A stretch of 34,781 nucleotides of DNA from Alphaproteobacteria bacterium (GTDB lineage: Bacteria > Pseudomonadota > Alphaproteobacteria > Rickettsiales > SXRF01). Below, one piece after another: positions 24,804 to 32,384 of this stretch. The notes under the pieces were generated by a model. The model had not been told where the DNA came from, searched no databases, and saw nothing but the letters and a program-made list of their open reading frames with translations. The translations under genes and the position numbers were made by a program. Numbering within the stretch: position 1 is the first letter of the stretch; each line of letters begins with the position of its first letter. The stretch covers positions 1 to 34,781 of the forward strand of contig RFOF01000005.1 in assembly GCA_009926845.1 (NCBI GenBank), in the 5' to 3' direction.

Positions 24804-25496
24804 TTAAACTTTTGCGCGAGAGTGGTGCGCCGCAATCGCAAGAATACCTGCCGCCGCCCCCATAAGATTAGGGACTTCGTGAATAACCGCAGTTACAGCA
24901 GTTTCATCAGAGCGCTGTTTCGACCAACCAAATGTTTTTTGTAAAATGCCGGAAACCCCCCGAATCATCTCGTCTGAGGGCTTTGCCAGTAAAGTATTGG
25001 CCAAGATGAGAGAACCGTAGTGAACGCCTTCATCCCAAACGGCAACCGATTTATCTGTGGGACTTAGCTTTCTCAAATCCCACCATTGATGTTCATCACC
25101 AATGCCCATCACTTTATTCATACCACGGCGAGTGGCTAGCTTTATCAAAAGCGATGGAACCCAAGCAGCACCAAACAACACCGTCATACGAGCTATATCA
25201 TGAGATCGCTGTTCGCGGTTTTTTTCTTTATCGGGTTTGCAGGTTTCGAGTTTGCAAACAGTTGTAAGCGATTTTTCAATCACATCCAAATTGGGTTCTA
25301 CAACCGCTTTTGCAATAGCTTTAGTCGCCCCCTCCGTTAATTCAGGGGCTACTTTATCCGCTTCAGCAACAACCCCAAGCATAGCAGCAATAGAGACGCA
25401 TTCGGCAAAAATCAGCGAAATAGACTCTCGGGCGATTTTGTTCCCGACAGTCAACTCCCCCGCCTTCACCAAGTTATCAATGCCACTCATCTGCAA
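24804..25496 (-). CDS. unknown hydrophobic-helical protein behind a Pho box
   Basis: Unrecognised, up to 230 residues. A TTG at 25496 has TAAGG five bases before it; the ATG at 25490 (MSGIDNLVKAGELT) is the alternative. Hydrophobic segments lie near 24-46 (SISLIFAECVSIAAMLGVVA), 104-121 (TVLFGAAWVPSLLIKLA) and 211-225 (LMGAAAGILAIAAHHS). Between them are a charged loop with two cysteines (VCKLETCKPDKEKNREQ) and a soluble part with DEHQWWDLRKLS. It looks like a small membrane protein with no signal peptide. It is inserted between the capsid and connector genes. Confidence 0.7.
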   Translation of the reverse strand: MQMSGIDNLVKAGELTVGNKIARESISLIFAECVSIAAMLGVVAEADKVAPELTEGATKAIAKAVVEPNLDVIEKSLTTVCKLETCKPDKEKNREQRSHDIARMTVLFGAAWVPSLLIKLATRRGMNKVMGIGDEHQWWDLRKLSPTDKSVAVWDEGVHYGSLILANTLLAKPSDEMIRGVSGILQKTFGWSKQRSDETAVTAVIHEVPNLMGAAAGILAIAAHHSRAKV

Positions 25497-25535
25497 TTTT
25501 GCCTTACAAAGCGTTAGACAGACTTCTACACCCTG

Positions 25536-25580
25536 ATTCTAGCACAGCAGGCGAAAATTTGTGTGACAGTTTTGTGAAAG
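25536..25580 (-). promoter_or_regulatory. PhoB-like box and promoter of the gene at 25496
   Basis: On the minus strand, CTTTCACAAAACTGTCACA (25580 to 25562) is a near-consensus 11-base direct repeat. TAGAAT in GTGCTAGAAT lies at 25541-25536, 22 bases after the last TCA, which is twice the classical spacing. The same GCTAGAAT occurs at 23196-23203. Confidence 0.55.
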
Positions 25581-25603
25581 TTGCCTAAAAAGGCTAAAAA
25601 AAG

Positions 25604-25960
25604 CTATTCAGAAGGTTTTTGCGCGGTTTTCTCAGCGTAAGTCGAGATATTGCTGGCGATTTCCTCGGCTTTTTCTTTGCCGCCGATATCCAGCATGGCA
25701 TCATGGTTGAAGCCATATTCGTTGGTCATTTTAGCTTTAATTTCATCGGAAGGCTCACCCTCGCCCGCCTCGATAACAATACCGTAATCCTCGGGGTAGA
25801 AAGTGCCCTGTTTCTGGGCTTCCATAAAGGCTTCCAGCTTGTCAGCGCGGATGGCTACATAGGCAAATATCTTGCTGCCATCAGGCGTTTCACCGCGCAC
25901 CAGCAAGATGCAAACGGTTTTCTCAGCAATAATCTGTTCAGAGCGCGATAATTTAGCCAC
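25604..25960 (-). CDS. small unknown protein, paralogue-like to the gene at 7264
   Basis: I place the start at a GTG (25960), which has AGAGG five bases upstream, rather than the GTG two codons before. The protein of about 118 residues has KIFAYVAIRADKLEAFMEAQ, then YGIVIEAGEGEPSDEIKAKM and NEYGFNHDAM, followed by a charged tail. It shares the order and several residues of the 100-residue protein at 7264-7566, including the YGF(D/N)HDA ending. No family name is known to me. It lies between the capsid gene and the Pho-box gene at 25496. Confidence 0.7.
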   Translation of the reverse strand: MAKLSRSEQIIAEKTVCILLVRGETPDGSKIFAYVAIRADKLEAFMEAQKQGTFYPEDYGIVIEAGEGEPSDEIKAKMTNEYGFNHDAMLDIGGKEKAEEIASNISTYAEKTAQKPSE

Positions 25961-26116
25961 GTTCACCTCTATTGGTTATTCAAGAGCTTAACTCATACTA
26001 CCCTTGTACGTCAAGTAGCTTAAATAAGCGTTAACTGACTTTATGAACACACAAAAAAGTCTTTTTTGGCAGGCGATGTGGCTAAAATACAACGGTTTTT
26101 AGGCTTTTTTATTGAA

Positions 26117-26241
26117 AAAACTCGCTGCAGCGAGGAAAGCGCGAAGCGATGGATACCGAGGGAAATGAGTGTACAAATAAGTACATGACATTTTCCGAGG
26201 AGGCTCCATCGCAAGTAGATTTGCCGCTGCAGTAGAGTTTT
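26117..26241. repeat. long imperfect stem-loop at the 3' end of the capsid gene; likely terminator
   Basis: Paired blocks run inward: AAAACTC/GAGTTTT, CTGCAGC/GCTGCAG, GCGATGG/CCATCGC, GGAAATG/CATTTTCC and TGTAC/GTACA, with the loop AAATAA. The outer right arm overlaps the capsid stop codon. On the minus strand the stem is followed by TTTTTT, so a capsid transcript could end here. The length (about 125 bases) is unusual for a simple terminator and may mark a small mobile palindromic element. The rest of the 273-base spacer holds no gene. Confidence 0.75.
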
Positions 26242-27445
26242 ACGCAGAGAGCTTCATAATCTTGATAGCATCAAAATTAATCACATCCCCGCCCACGCGT
26301 TTGGTGGCGTAGAATTTGACGAAGGGTTTTTCGGTGAATGGGTCGCGCAGGATTCGAATACCGCGGCTATCGACGATCTGATAAGCCGACTGAAAATCCC
26401 CCACCGCGATAGAAAGCGAGCCGGTCGCCGCAACGGGCATGTCGGCAGCAAGGCTAACTGGAACGCCAAGGAGCGTGTCAGGCGTGCCCGCAGCTAAGCC
26501 CGGCTGCCAGAGATATTGGTTGGTGCTGGTTTGTTTCAGCAGACGAACAGCCTGAACAACCGTACGGTTCATCAGGAAGGTCGCGCGTTTGCTATAAGCG
26601 TCCTTCAGGCTGTAGAACAGGTTGATGAGCGCGTCAGCAGTCACAGTACCGTTGGTGCCGGAGTTGATTTGCTCAATTTGCGTACCCCAAGTCGTGCCCG
26701 CCGCATAGCTCAGGATGCCTTTGGGTTGGCTGGTTCCATTGCCGCTGATGAAGGCGGTGTTTTCTTTGCGCGAGAACACGTCGGCAATTTTGTTCGATAG
26801 CCACGTTTCGATATCAATTGCCGCATCATCCACCAAACGCTGAGTGGCTTTTGGCTGCGCATAGAGCTCATTGGTCGCAATGTGGCGCTTGGCGATGGTT
26901 GGGCTTGCCGTTTCTGTGACTGCGCCCGTTTCCGTTGTCCAGCCTGCAGCCGCTTGGTCATGGTCGTCGATAATATCGAGCGAATCAGAAGAAATAACCT
27001 CTACCGAAGCCAGCTGGCGCATAGGCGACGTTTCAAAAACTGCCTGTGCAATTTTAGACGACATGGTCGGGGTCACCAGATAACCACCATCCGGGTCAGA
27101 GCCAACCGAAAGCGCTTTGGTCTGGAACGCTTCCAAACCCGCATCCATGCCCTTGCGCAGGTAATTGCGGAAGGCCTTGCCATATTCACCGTTCTTGGCT
27201 TCATAGGATTTTTGTTCGGCTTCATTTGCGCTCAGCACAGGGCGGTTATACGCAGTCTCTATCTGGTCGAGGCGGCTTTTATAATTATCCAGCGCCGAGC
27301 TGATATTGTGCAGATGCTCGTTGTAAAGTGGGTCAGCGCTGCCTTTGCGTTCGATATCGCGCAGGCGCATATCATTGACCTGTTTGAACTGTTCCCAAGC
27401 ATTGCCAAGCGTGGCAACGCGATCAGTAATTTCACTGATGCTCAT
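26240..27445 (-). CDS. HK97-type major capsid protein (GTA gp5-like)
   Basis: A 401-residue capsid protein. The N-terminal delta region (residues 1-95) is charged and coiled-coil-like. The HK97 fold starts near QTKALSVGSDPDGGYLVTPT, a common junction in phage capsids processed by the prohead protease. AQPKATQRLVDDAAIDIETW, then FISGNGTSQPKGIL and YLWQPGLAAGTPDTLLGVPV are typical landmarks, and the C-terminal VGGDVINFDAIKIMKLSA closes the fold. It would form the icosahedral shell. AAGGA lies eight bases before the ATG. The gene appears intact. Confidence 0.95.
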   Translation of the reverse strand: MSISEITDRVATLGNAWEQFKQVNDMRLRDIERKGSADPLYNEHLHNISSALDNYKSRLDQIETAYNRPVLSANEAEQKSYEAKNGEYGKAFRNYLRKGMDAGLEAFQTKALSVGSDPDGGYLVTPTMSSKIAQAVFETSPMRQLASVEVISSDSLDIIDDHDQAAAGWTTETGAVTETASPTIAKRHIATNELYAQPKATQRLVDDAAIDIETWLSNKIADVFSRKENTAFISGNGTSQPKGILSYAAGTTWGTQIEQINSGTNGTVTADALINLFYSLKDAYSKRATFLMNRTVVQAVRLLKQTSTNQYLWQPGLAAGTPDTLLGVPVSLAADMPVAATGSLSIAVGDFQSAYQIVDSRGIRILRDPFTEKPFVKFYATKRVGGDVINFDAIKIMKLSA

Positions 27446-27477
27446 ATTTCTATTCCTTATAAATGTTGAAAAATAAA

Positions 27478-28071
27478 TTAGACGTGCAGTACTAAAATCG
27501 CGTTATCCAGAACGGCGCATAACTCGATGAGCTGGCCATTTTTCTGGAGCGATTTAAGCTGCATTTCGTCTTCAGCGGAGTGTTTGACCACCGTCACACC
27601 CGCCGCCTCGTTTGCCGGAAATGTCACCAGACTCACCTCCCACAACTCCACCTGCGAAAGCAAGCGAACTCCGGTTTGCGCATCAATGGAATAGCGCGTG
27701 GGTGAATAGCCTATAGAAAGCCCGCTGACCGCGCCAGCTTTTAAAAGCGCATAGGCTTCTTTTGCGCGCTGCACATCAAGAAGCAACCGCCCCTCCACAT
27801 ACAGCCCGCGCGCATCTTCAAACATACGATCAAACACGCCGATAGGTTCCGATTGCATGTGTTGCCACAGCAATTTGATCTCACCGACGCGGTTTTTTAG
27901 CGTATCTGAAAATGCCCCGCGCAGCATCATGTCGCGCTGGTTATCCACCACGTCAAACACGCTGGCATATCCGGCAAAGCGCCCGCTTGCGTCAAGAGAT
28001 TTCACTTCCAGAGCGCAAGACAAGCGTTTTCGTTCGCGCATAGATGCGCTGATTTTTCGTTCGTAATACAT
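27478..28071 (-). CDS. HK97 family prohead protease (GTA gp4-like)
   Basis: A 197-residue serine protease that matures the capsid precursor. The family landmarks are FAGYASVFDVVDNQRDMMLR, the catalytic histidine in LLWQHMQSEPIG (His71), the serine in GLSIGY (Ser119) and the acidic residue in ELWEVSLVTFPANEAA (Glu142 or Glu145). The start at 28071 has AGG seven bases upstream; ATG at residue 11 is an alternative. It lies directly before the capsid gene but is cut off from the portal gene by the inserted cytochrome b561-YceI pair and a repeat tract. Confidence 0.93.
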   Translation of the reverse strand: MYYERKISASMRERKRLSCALEVKSLDASGRFAGYASVFDVVDNQRDMMLRGAFSDTLKNRVGEIKLLWQHMQSEPIGVFDRMFEDARGLYVEGRLLLDVQRAKEAYALLKAGAVSGLSIGYSPTRYSIDAQTGVRLLSQVELWEVSLVTFPANEAAGVTVVKHSAEDEMQLKSLQKNGQLIELCAVLDNAILVLHV

Positions 28072-28100
28072 GATTTACCTATAAAATAGACGTTGTTGTG

Positions 28101-28156
28101 CATCTAGGAGCTAGGAACTAGCAACTATCTGTCAACTGCCAGCTGCTAATTGCTAT
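28101..28156. repeat. CTAG-rich degenerate short-repeat tract
   Basis: The stretch CATCTAGGAGCTAGGAACTA continues with GCAACTA, then AACTGCCAGCTGCTAATTGC. CTAG or CTA recurs every seven to eight bases, and the YceI stop codon falls within it. A similar CCTAA-rich tract lies at 32385-32430. Such tracts look like scars of repeat expansion rather than a known element. Confidence 0.5.
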
Positions 28157-28767
28157 TTTTTATCTGCGACAATGCGGAATTCGACGCGAACAATATTTTT
28201 AACGCTGCCCTCGTCCTGCCACTGGCCTTGGCCAACGCCAAAATCCTTGCGTAGTAAGGTTACAAACCCCGTGGCAATTGCCCGCCCCCCAGTTGGATAA
28301 TCCAACTCAAAATTGAGCGTTGCGGGTTTTTTCTGGCCGCGAATGGTCAGCTCGCCATCGGCATAATAGCTATTGGTCGAGGGCATACGATTGATTTTTT
28401 TAGAAACAAAACTTGCCTTGGCAAATTTATCCACCGACAACCAATCCGGTAGTTTAACGTTGCTGGCCAGCTCATCATTTGCAGCGACAACACTTGCGGT
28501 GTTCACCTCCACTTTGATGTGGCTTTTGTCGAGCTGATTTTCATCAAACACGATGTCGGTAGAAAAATCTTTGAACTGCCCTTCCACCGGCGCACCATTG
28601 AGCGTGGCGATGAATTTCAAAGAGCTTTTTTCTTTTATCGTTAAATAGGCAGCGGGTGGTTGGGGCGGTGTAGCCGTGGGTGTTGGCGAAGTTTTGGGCG
28701 CTTTATCCGCCGCAAAAACAGGAGAAGCCGCCACCATCAACACAAAAACAACAAACGCTCTTAGCAT
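28153..28767 (-). CDS. YceI family periplasmic protein
   Basis: The first 19 residues (MLRAFVVFVLMVAASPVFA) form a clean signal peptide, followed by a short proline/threonine linker and a YceI lipocalin-like beta barrel (about 40-204). Landmarks are SSLKFIATLNGAPVEGQFKD, the VxVNTASVxAANDELA segment and FVSKKI...GELTIRGQKKPATL. YceI proteins bind isoprenoid lipids in the periplasm and often pair with cytochrome b561. The start lies one base after the cytochrome b561 stop, so the pair is one unit. Both are cellular genes placed between portal and protease. Confidence 0.9.
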   Translation of the reverse strand: MLRAFVVFVLMVAASPVFAADKAPKTSPTPTATPPQPPAAYLTIKEKSSLKFIATLNGAPVEGQFKDFSTDIVFDENQLDKSHIKVEVNTASVVAANDELASNVKLPDWLSVDKFAKASFVSKKINRMPSTNSYYADGELTIRGQKKPATLNFELDYPTGGRAIATGFVTLLRKDFGVGQGQWQDEGSVKNIVRVEFRIVADKK

Positions 28768-28768
28768 A

Positions 28769-29326
28769 TTATTTCCCCTTCAGACCAAAAGGCAGCATAC
28801 GACGCAAAACAGTATCTTTAAAATAAAAATGATGCACGAGTGCCGCCAACGCATGAACCGCCACCACGCCCATTAAAATCCACGCAAGTGTTTCATGAAT
28901 TTCGCCAAGATCTTTCGCCAGTGCCTTATCGGGCGCAAGGAGGTTCGGCATGGTAAAAAGGTCAAACACCGCCACAGGAAAACCCGCCGCTGATGAAATG
29001 CCCCAGCCTGTCAGCGGCATCGCAAACAAGAACGTCAGCAATACATATTTCGTCGCTGAAACACCGCGTTTTTGAAGTGGACCCAGCGTATCAGGCAAAG
29101 CAGGTTTAATATTGACCAAACGCCAAACCGACCAGAAACACACGATGAAAAGCACCGTGATGCCCATCGATTTATGCAGGCCATACAGCCTGAATTTATC
29201 GGGGCTGTTTTCCATATCGCTCATGGTGAGGCCAATCGTGATGATACACACTATCAACACCACCGTTGTCCAATGCAAAAGCTTGGTGACTGCGCCAAAC
29301 GCCGACGAAGTATTTTTAAAACACAT
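28769..29326 (-). CDS. cytochrome b561 family protein
   Basis: I start at MCFKNTSSAFGAVTKLLHWT (29326), which has GGAG six bases upstream; the much longer frame has no support. The 185-residue protein has four membrane helices and the b561-type heme histidines in LLHW (His18), LHKS (His51), EIHE (His144) and VHALAALVHH (His158 and nearby). It would carry electrons across the inner membrane, likely between quinone and a periplasmic partner. The next gene, yceI-like, is its usual neighbour. It starts only 64 bases after the portal stop. Confidence 0.9.
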   Translation of the reverse strand: MCFKNTSSAFGAVTKLLHWTTVVLIVCIITIGLTMSDMENSPDKFRLYGLHKSMGITVLFIVCFWSVWRLVNIKPALPDTLGPLQKRGVSATKYVLLTFLFAMPLTGWGISSAAGFPVAVFDLFTMPNLLAPDKALAKDLGEIHETLAWILMGVVAVHALAALVHHFYFKDTVLRRMLPFGLKGK

Positions 29327-29390
29327 ACGCATCTCCATAAAAAATGATGGAGGCATTGTGTCCCTATCCACGTAAAGAAACAATGATTTT

Positions 29391-30638
29391 TTACACCACT
29401 GCCCCCGCGCGTGGAGGATAGCCCACCGCCGCACGTTTTTCATTTTCCGTGAGGAAATTAGCTTTCTCCACACGATCCCAGATTGCCTGATTGCGCATGG
29501 CAAGGGCAGAAATTCCATCCGTATCGGCAACCAATTCCACCCCGCCACCCATCTGCGGCGCAAGCCAACTATTGATGGCATCGACCGTACACATCACCAG
29601 GGGAACCACCGTCTGCTCCCACAGGCTCAGCCTTGCTTCCTGCAAGTTAGAATAGGTATTATCCCCCGGAATGCCGAGCAGTTGCGGCGGCACCCCAAAG
29701 GCCAGCGCAATATCGCGCGCGGATGCATTCTTTGCCTCGATAAAATCCATATCTTTGGGCGTCAAGCTCATCTCTTTCCAGTCTAATCCGCCTTCTAAAA
29801 GCAGCGGCCTTCCCGCATTGGCCGCGCCTGTGAACTGCTCATCTATCTGGTTTTTCATGCGGGCATATTGCTGATCAGAAAGGACGCCACCCCCACCATG
29901 TTCACTGGTGACCACCAGCGCCCCGCTTGGCCTTGCGCCATTTTGCAGCAGCGACTGATTCCACGCGCCAGACTGGTTGTGCTGGTCGATGCTATAGGCC
30001 GCAGCCTCCACCGGCGAAAGCCCATACCAGTCATTGAGTGGATGGAATGTTTTCAAGTGCAAAATGCGGCTGCGGCCAGTGATTCTATCCACCGGAAAAT
30101 CGACTGACTGTGCGCCAACACTATAACGATAACCCGCAGGTAGCGTGCCCTTCCCCGCGATGATGGCTATGCGGTCGGGGCGCAGCAGATGCAGCTCGCG
30201 CGGCGGCGTATCTTTCGGGCCCACCGCCTGAATATACGCGTTGCCACCGATGAGGCGATAGTGATATAGCCCTTGAAAAAAATCACCCAGCGCATGAGTC
30301 GGGCTTGGCTGACGCAGCAAGTCGAGCAGCGGATGTTGCTTGATTTCCTTGCGGCCACCGCGCACACCAACCGTAAAAAGTTTCAGGCGAACGCTCGATG
30401 CCGACACCGACACAAGGTTGATAGCGCGATGGGCAATGACGTTTTTCACATAGGCTTCATGCGAAAATTGCGCATAGTTTCTGTCCGTCCACACGGGCTG
30501 GCCGGGGGCGACCATGTAAGCGCGCATGCCATATTCAAACGGAAGTTGTTTGCGCGAAATGTCGCCGCTATTTTTTTTGCTGAAAAAACGTCGCAGCGAA
30601 CCCAGCCCGCGCGCAGAAAATGTCTGCAACTCAGTCAT
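29391..30638 (-). CDS. HK97-type phage portal protein (GTA gp3-like)
   Basis: The 415-residue portal forms the dodecameric DNA channel at one capsid vertex. Landmarks are AYVKNVIAHRAINLVSVSAS, the HPLLDLLRQPSP segment, HYRLIGGNAYIQ, ILHLKTFHPLNDWYGLSPVE and the ASARDIALAFGVPPQLLGIP-like clip/stem region, then ARLSLWEQTVVPL. It ends with LTENEKRAAVGYPP, also typical. AGGAG lies seven bases before the ATG. In RcGTA the terminase gene comes just before the portal; here only repeats and an unknown gene lie upstream. Confidence 0.95.
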   Translation of the reverse strand: MTELQTFSARGLGSLRRFFSKKNSGDISRKQLPFEYGMRAYMVAPGQPVWTDRNYAQFSHEAYVKNVIAHRAINLVSVSASSVRLKLFTVGVRGGRKEIKQHPLLDLLRQPSPTHALGDFFQGLYHYRLIGGNAYIQAVGPKDTPPRELHLLRPDRIAIIAGKGTLPAGYRYSVGAQSVDFPVDRITGRSRILHLKTFHPLNDWYGLSPVEAAAYSIDQHNQSGAWNQSLLQNGARPSGALVVTSEHGGGGVLSDQQYARMKNQIDEQFTGAANAGRPLLLEGGLDWKEMSLTPKDMDFIEAKNASARDIALAFGVPPQLLGIPGDNTYSNLQEARLSLWEQTVVPLVMCTVDAINSWLAPQMGGGVELVADTDGISALAMRNQAIWDRVEKANFLTENEKRAAVGYPPRAGAVV

Positions 30639-30659
30639 GCCTATCTCCTATGTGGGTTG

Positions 30660-30692
30660 ATTGTCACCCCGCATTGATTGCGGGGTCTGATG
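30660..30692. repeat. short palindrome CACCCCGCA...TGCGGGGTC upstream of portal
   Basis: ACCCCGCATTGATTGCGGGGT is close to a perfect hairpin and starts with the TTGTCA edge found in the other palindromic repeats. It is part of the 345-base gene-free stretch 30639-30983, which otherwise holds the next repeat, an AT-rich section with no clear gene, and a terminator. Confidence 0.6.
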
Positions 30693-30700
30693 TTTTGGTC

Positions 30701-30779
30701 GTCATTGCGAGGCTAAGCCGAAGCAATCCAGTTCACAAAGATATGGATTGCCGCGTCGCCTGCGGCTCCTCGCAATGAC
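30701..30779. repeat. GTCATTGCGAGG palindromic element
   Basis: The element begins GTCATTGCGAGGCTAAGCCG, continues with GAAGCAATCCAG and the complement TGGATTGCC, and ends GGCTCCTCGCAATGAC. The arms pair across a central CACAAAG loop. Near-identical GTCATTGCGAG...GAAGCAATCC repeats are known from many bacterial genomes, Rickettsia among them, as dispersed palindromic repeats. Confidence 0.85.
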
Positions 30780-30925
30780 GAAGCAGCGACTCACACTTTT
30801 TCGAGCCTATATTTAAGTTGTACGCAGAGAAGAAATGGTCAGGAAGAGGCTTTTTTGATTTTTTTTAAATCGCTTTATAAAGGCGATTGGCAGCGGCCAG
30901 CCTGCAAAAACTAACCGATATATAA

Positions 30926-30953
30926 AAATGCCGCACTGACGAGCGCGGCATTT
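30926..30953 (-). terminator. intrinsic terminator after the gene at 31586
   Basis: AAATGCCGC and GCGGCATTT form a nine-base stem with a ten-base loop. On the minus strand it is followed by TTTATATA, so it would end transcripts of the gene that stops at 30984. The weaker T-run on the other side might also act on plus-strand reads. Confidence 0.75.
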
Positions 30954-30983
30954 GTTGTGGTGTGTGTTGGCAAATGGCTGTTT

Positions 30984-31586
30984 TTATACAACAGACGCCT
31001 TATCTCTGCCGGGTGGTTTTGCAGGTATGGAAAGCGTATTCGCGGCACCAGAAATTGTAAAATTAGTTATATTGGAGATTTCAATTGCTGACACTTTAGG
31101 AGGGGACGCCGCGGCACGATCGCTTTCTTTTGCTTTTGCCTTTGCCTTTTCTAATATCAATTTTTCAAGCTGATTAACAGCTTCAGGGGTCATCAGCTTC
31201 TGCTGGCCCTGCATATAGGGGCTAAGTGGCAGTTTGACAGGGTTTTCCAATTCAATCAACGTGCCGTCTTTGAGGCGTATTTTCTCAACAGTTAGTTGCC
31301 AATTATCTTTGAACTCGCCCATCCAAGCCCTAGCTTCATTGGCTCTATACCCGCCAGCGTATGCCACATGTTTTCCATCCCTGTCCAGAAGCTCCACCGC
31401 TGCACGCCCAGGATATCTTTTTCTGTCAGTTGACACGGTTTGTCCAGCCTCAGTCAAGGTGCTTTGGCCCTTCAATTCATCAAAGCCAGGTTGCCCAAGA
31501 TTATCTGTACCGGCTATAATACCAGTTACCCAGCCCCCCCCATTAGTAGCGGTTGACTGTGAATTTGGCACAAATTTTTCACTCAT
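30984..31586 (-). CDS. unknown protein, 200 residues
   Basis: I do not recognise this protein. The N-terminal part has NGGGWVTGIIAGTDNLGQPG, then a middle with AVELLDRDGKHVAYAGGYRA and EKIRLKDGTLIELENPVKLP, which looks like a small beta-rich fold. It ends with a lysine/alanine helix (LEKLILEKAKAKAKESDRAA) and a polar tail. There is no signal peptide or membrane helix. AGAGGA lies five bases before the ATG. A promoter with TTTGCTATAAT is upstream and a terminator is downstream, so it is a single-gene unit. It occupies the position where the terminase gene would be expected. Confidence 0.7.
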   Translation of the reverse strand: MSEKFVPNSQSTATNGGGWVTGIIAGTDNLGQPGFDELKGQSTLTEAGQTVSTDRKRYPGRAAVELLDRDGKHVAYAGGYRANEARAWMGEFKDNWQLTVEKIRLKDGTLIELENPVKLPLSPYMQGQQKLMTPEAVNQLEKLILEKAKAKAKESDRAAASPPKVSAIEISNITNFTISGAANTLSIPAKPPGRDKASVV

Positions 31587-31629
31587 AATTTCCTCTTATC
31601 CTCAGCGAGCTTTACACCAATATATGCAT

Positions 31630-31635
31630 ATTATA
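31630..31635 (-). promoter_or_regulatory. -10 element of the gene at 31586 (TTTGCTATAAT)
   Basis: TATAAT on the minus strand, preceded by TTTGC, lies 44 bases before the ATG. It shares the GCTANAAT form with the -10 candidates at 9227, 21425, 23198 and 25536. No Pho-type repeat is seen in front of it and the -35 is unclear. Confidence 0.45.
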
Positions 31636-31717
31636 GCAAATAATTATTAAAAAATCACCAAGATAAAAAGTTATTCAACTCAATACATATGACATATAGT
31701 TGCAAAACGAATTTCTG

Positions 31718-32356
31718 TCAATTTTTCGGGAAATTCAACCCCTTAGGCGACGCAGTAAAAATCTCATATCCGGTCGCGGTCACTGCCAGCGTGTGCTCAA
31801 ACTGTGCAGAGAGTGATTTGTCACGCGTGGTCACCGTCCAGCCATCGTGGCGGTTGAGGATGGTTTCATAATCGCCCACATTGATCATCGGCTCAACGGT
31901 GAAGAACATCCCTTCTTTTAAAACGGGTGAAGCCCCCTCGTCTTCATAATGCAAAATGCTCGGCGCGGTGTGGAAAATTTTGCCAATGCCGTGGCCACAA
32001 TAATCACGCACGACAGAGTAGCCATGCTTCTCGGCGTAGGTCTGGATGGCGCGGCCAATGTCGTTCACCGTTGCGCCGGGCTTTACCTGCTCAATGCCCA
32101 GCATCATCGCATCATACGTTACCTGCGTCAGGCGCTTGGCTTTGATGGGTGGATTGCCGACAAAATACATGCGGCTGGTGTCGCCGTGCCAGCCATCGAC
32201 AATAACCGTCACGTCGATGTTCACGATGTCGCCGTCTTTGAGTTTGAGTTCGCCGGGAATGCCGTGGCAGACCACATGGTTCACCGAGGTGCAGATGGAT
32301 TTGGGGAAGCCGCGATAGTTCAGTGGTGCGGGGATTGCGCCTGCGCCGATGATCAT
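31718..32356 (-). pseudogene. map: type I methionine aminopeptidase lacking its N-terminus
   Basis: The 212-residue frame starts MIIGAGAIPAPLNYRGFPKS, which aligns to a point about 50 residues into normal type I enzymes of about 260. All metal ligands expected from the E. coli enzyme are kept: Asp48, Asp59, His122, Glu155 and Glu187, plus the substrate-site His31. An in-frame TAG lies a few codons upstream, so no longer start exists. No ribosome site is visible. The lost part begins at a CCTAA-rich repeat tract, which suggests a deletion there. The protein may be inactive, with a full copy elsewhere, since this function is essential. Confidence 0.75.
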
Positions 32357-32384
32357 CGCATGGCACTGGGATATAACTTCTATG

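Noticed and set aside
26117-26241. tRNA or structured RNA gene
   Set aside because: The fold is one long stem-loop without cloverleaf arms or a CCA end, and it is followed by a T-run like a terminator.
30984-31586. Terminase small subunit, since it lies upstream of the portal
   Set aside because: No helix-turn-helix or terminase motif; a glycine-rich, beta-like N-terminus and a terminator between it and the portal argue against it.
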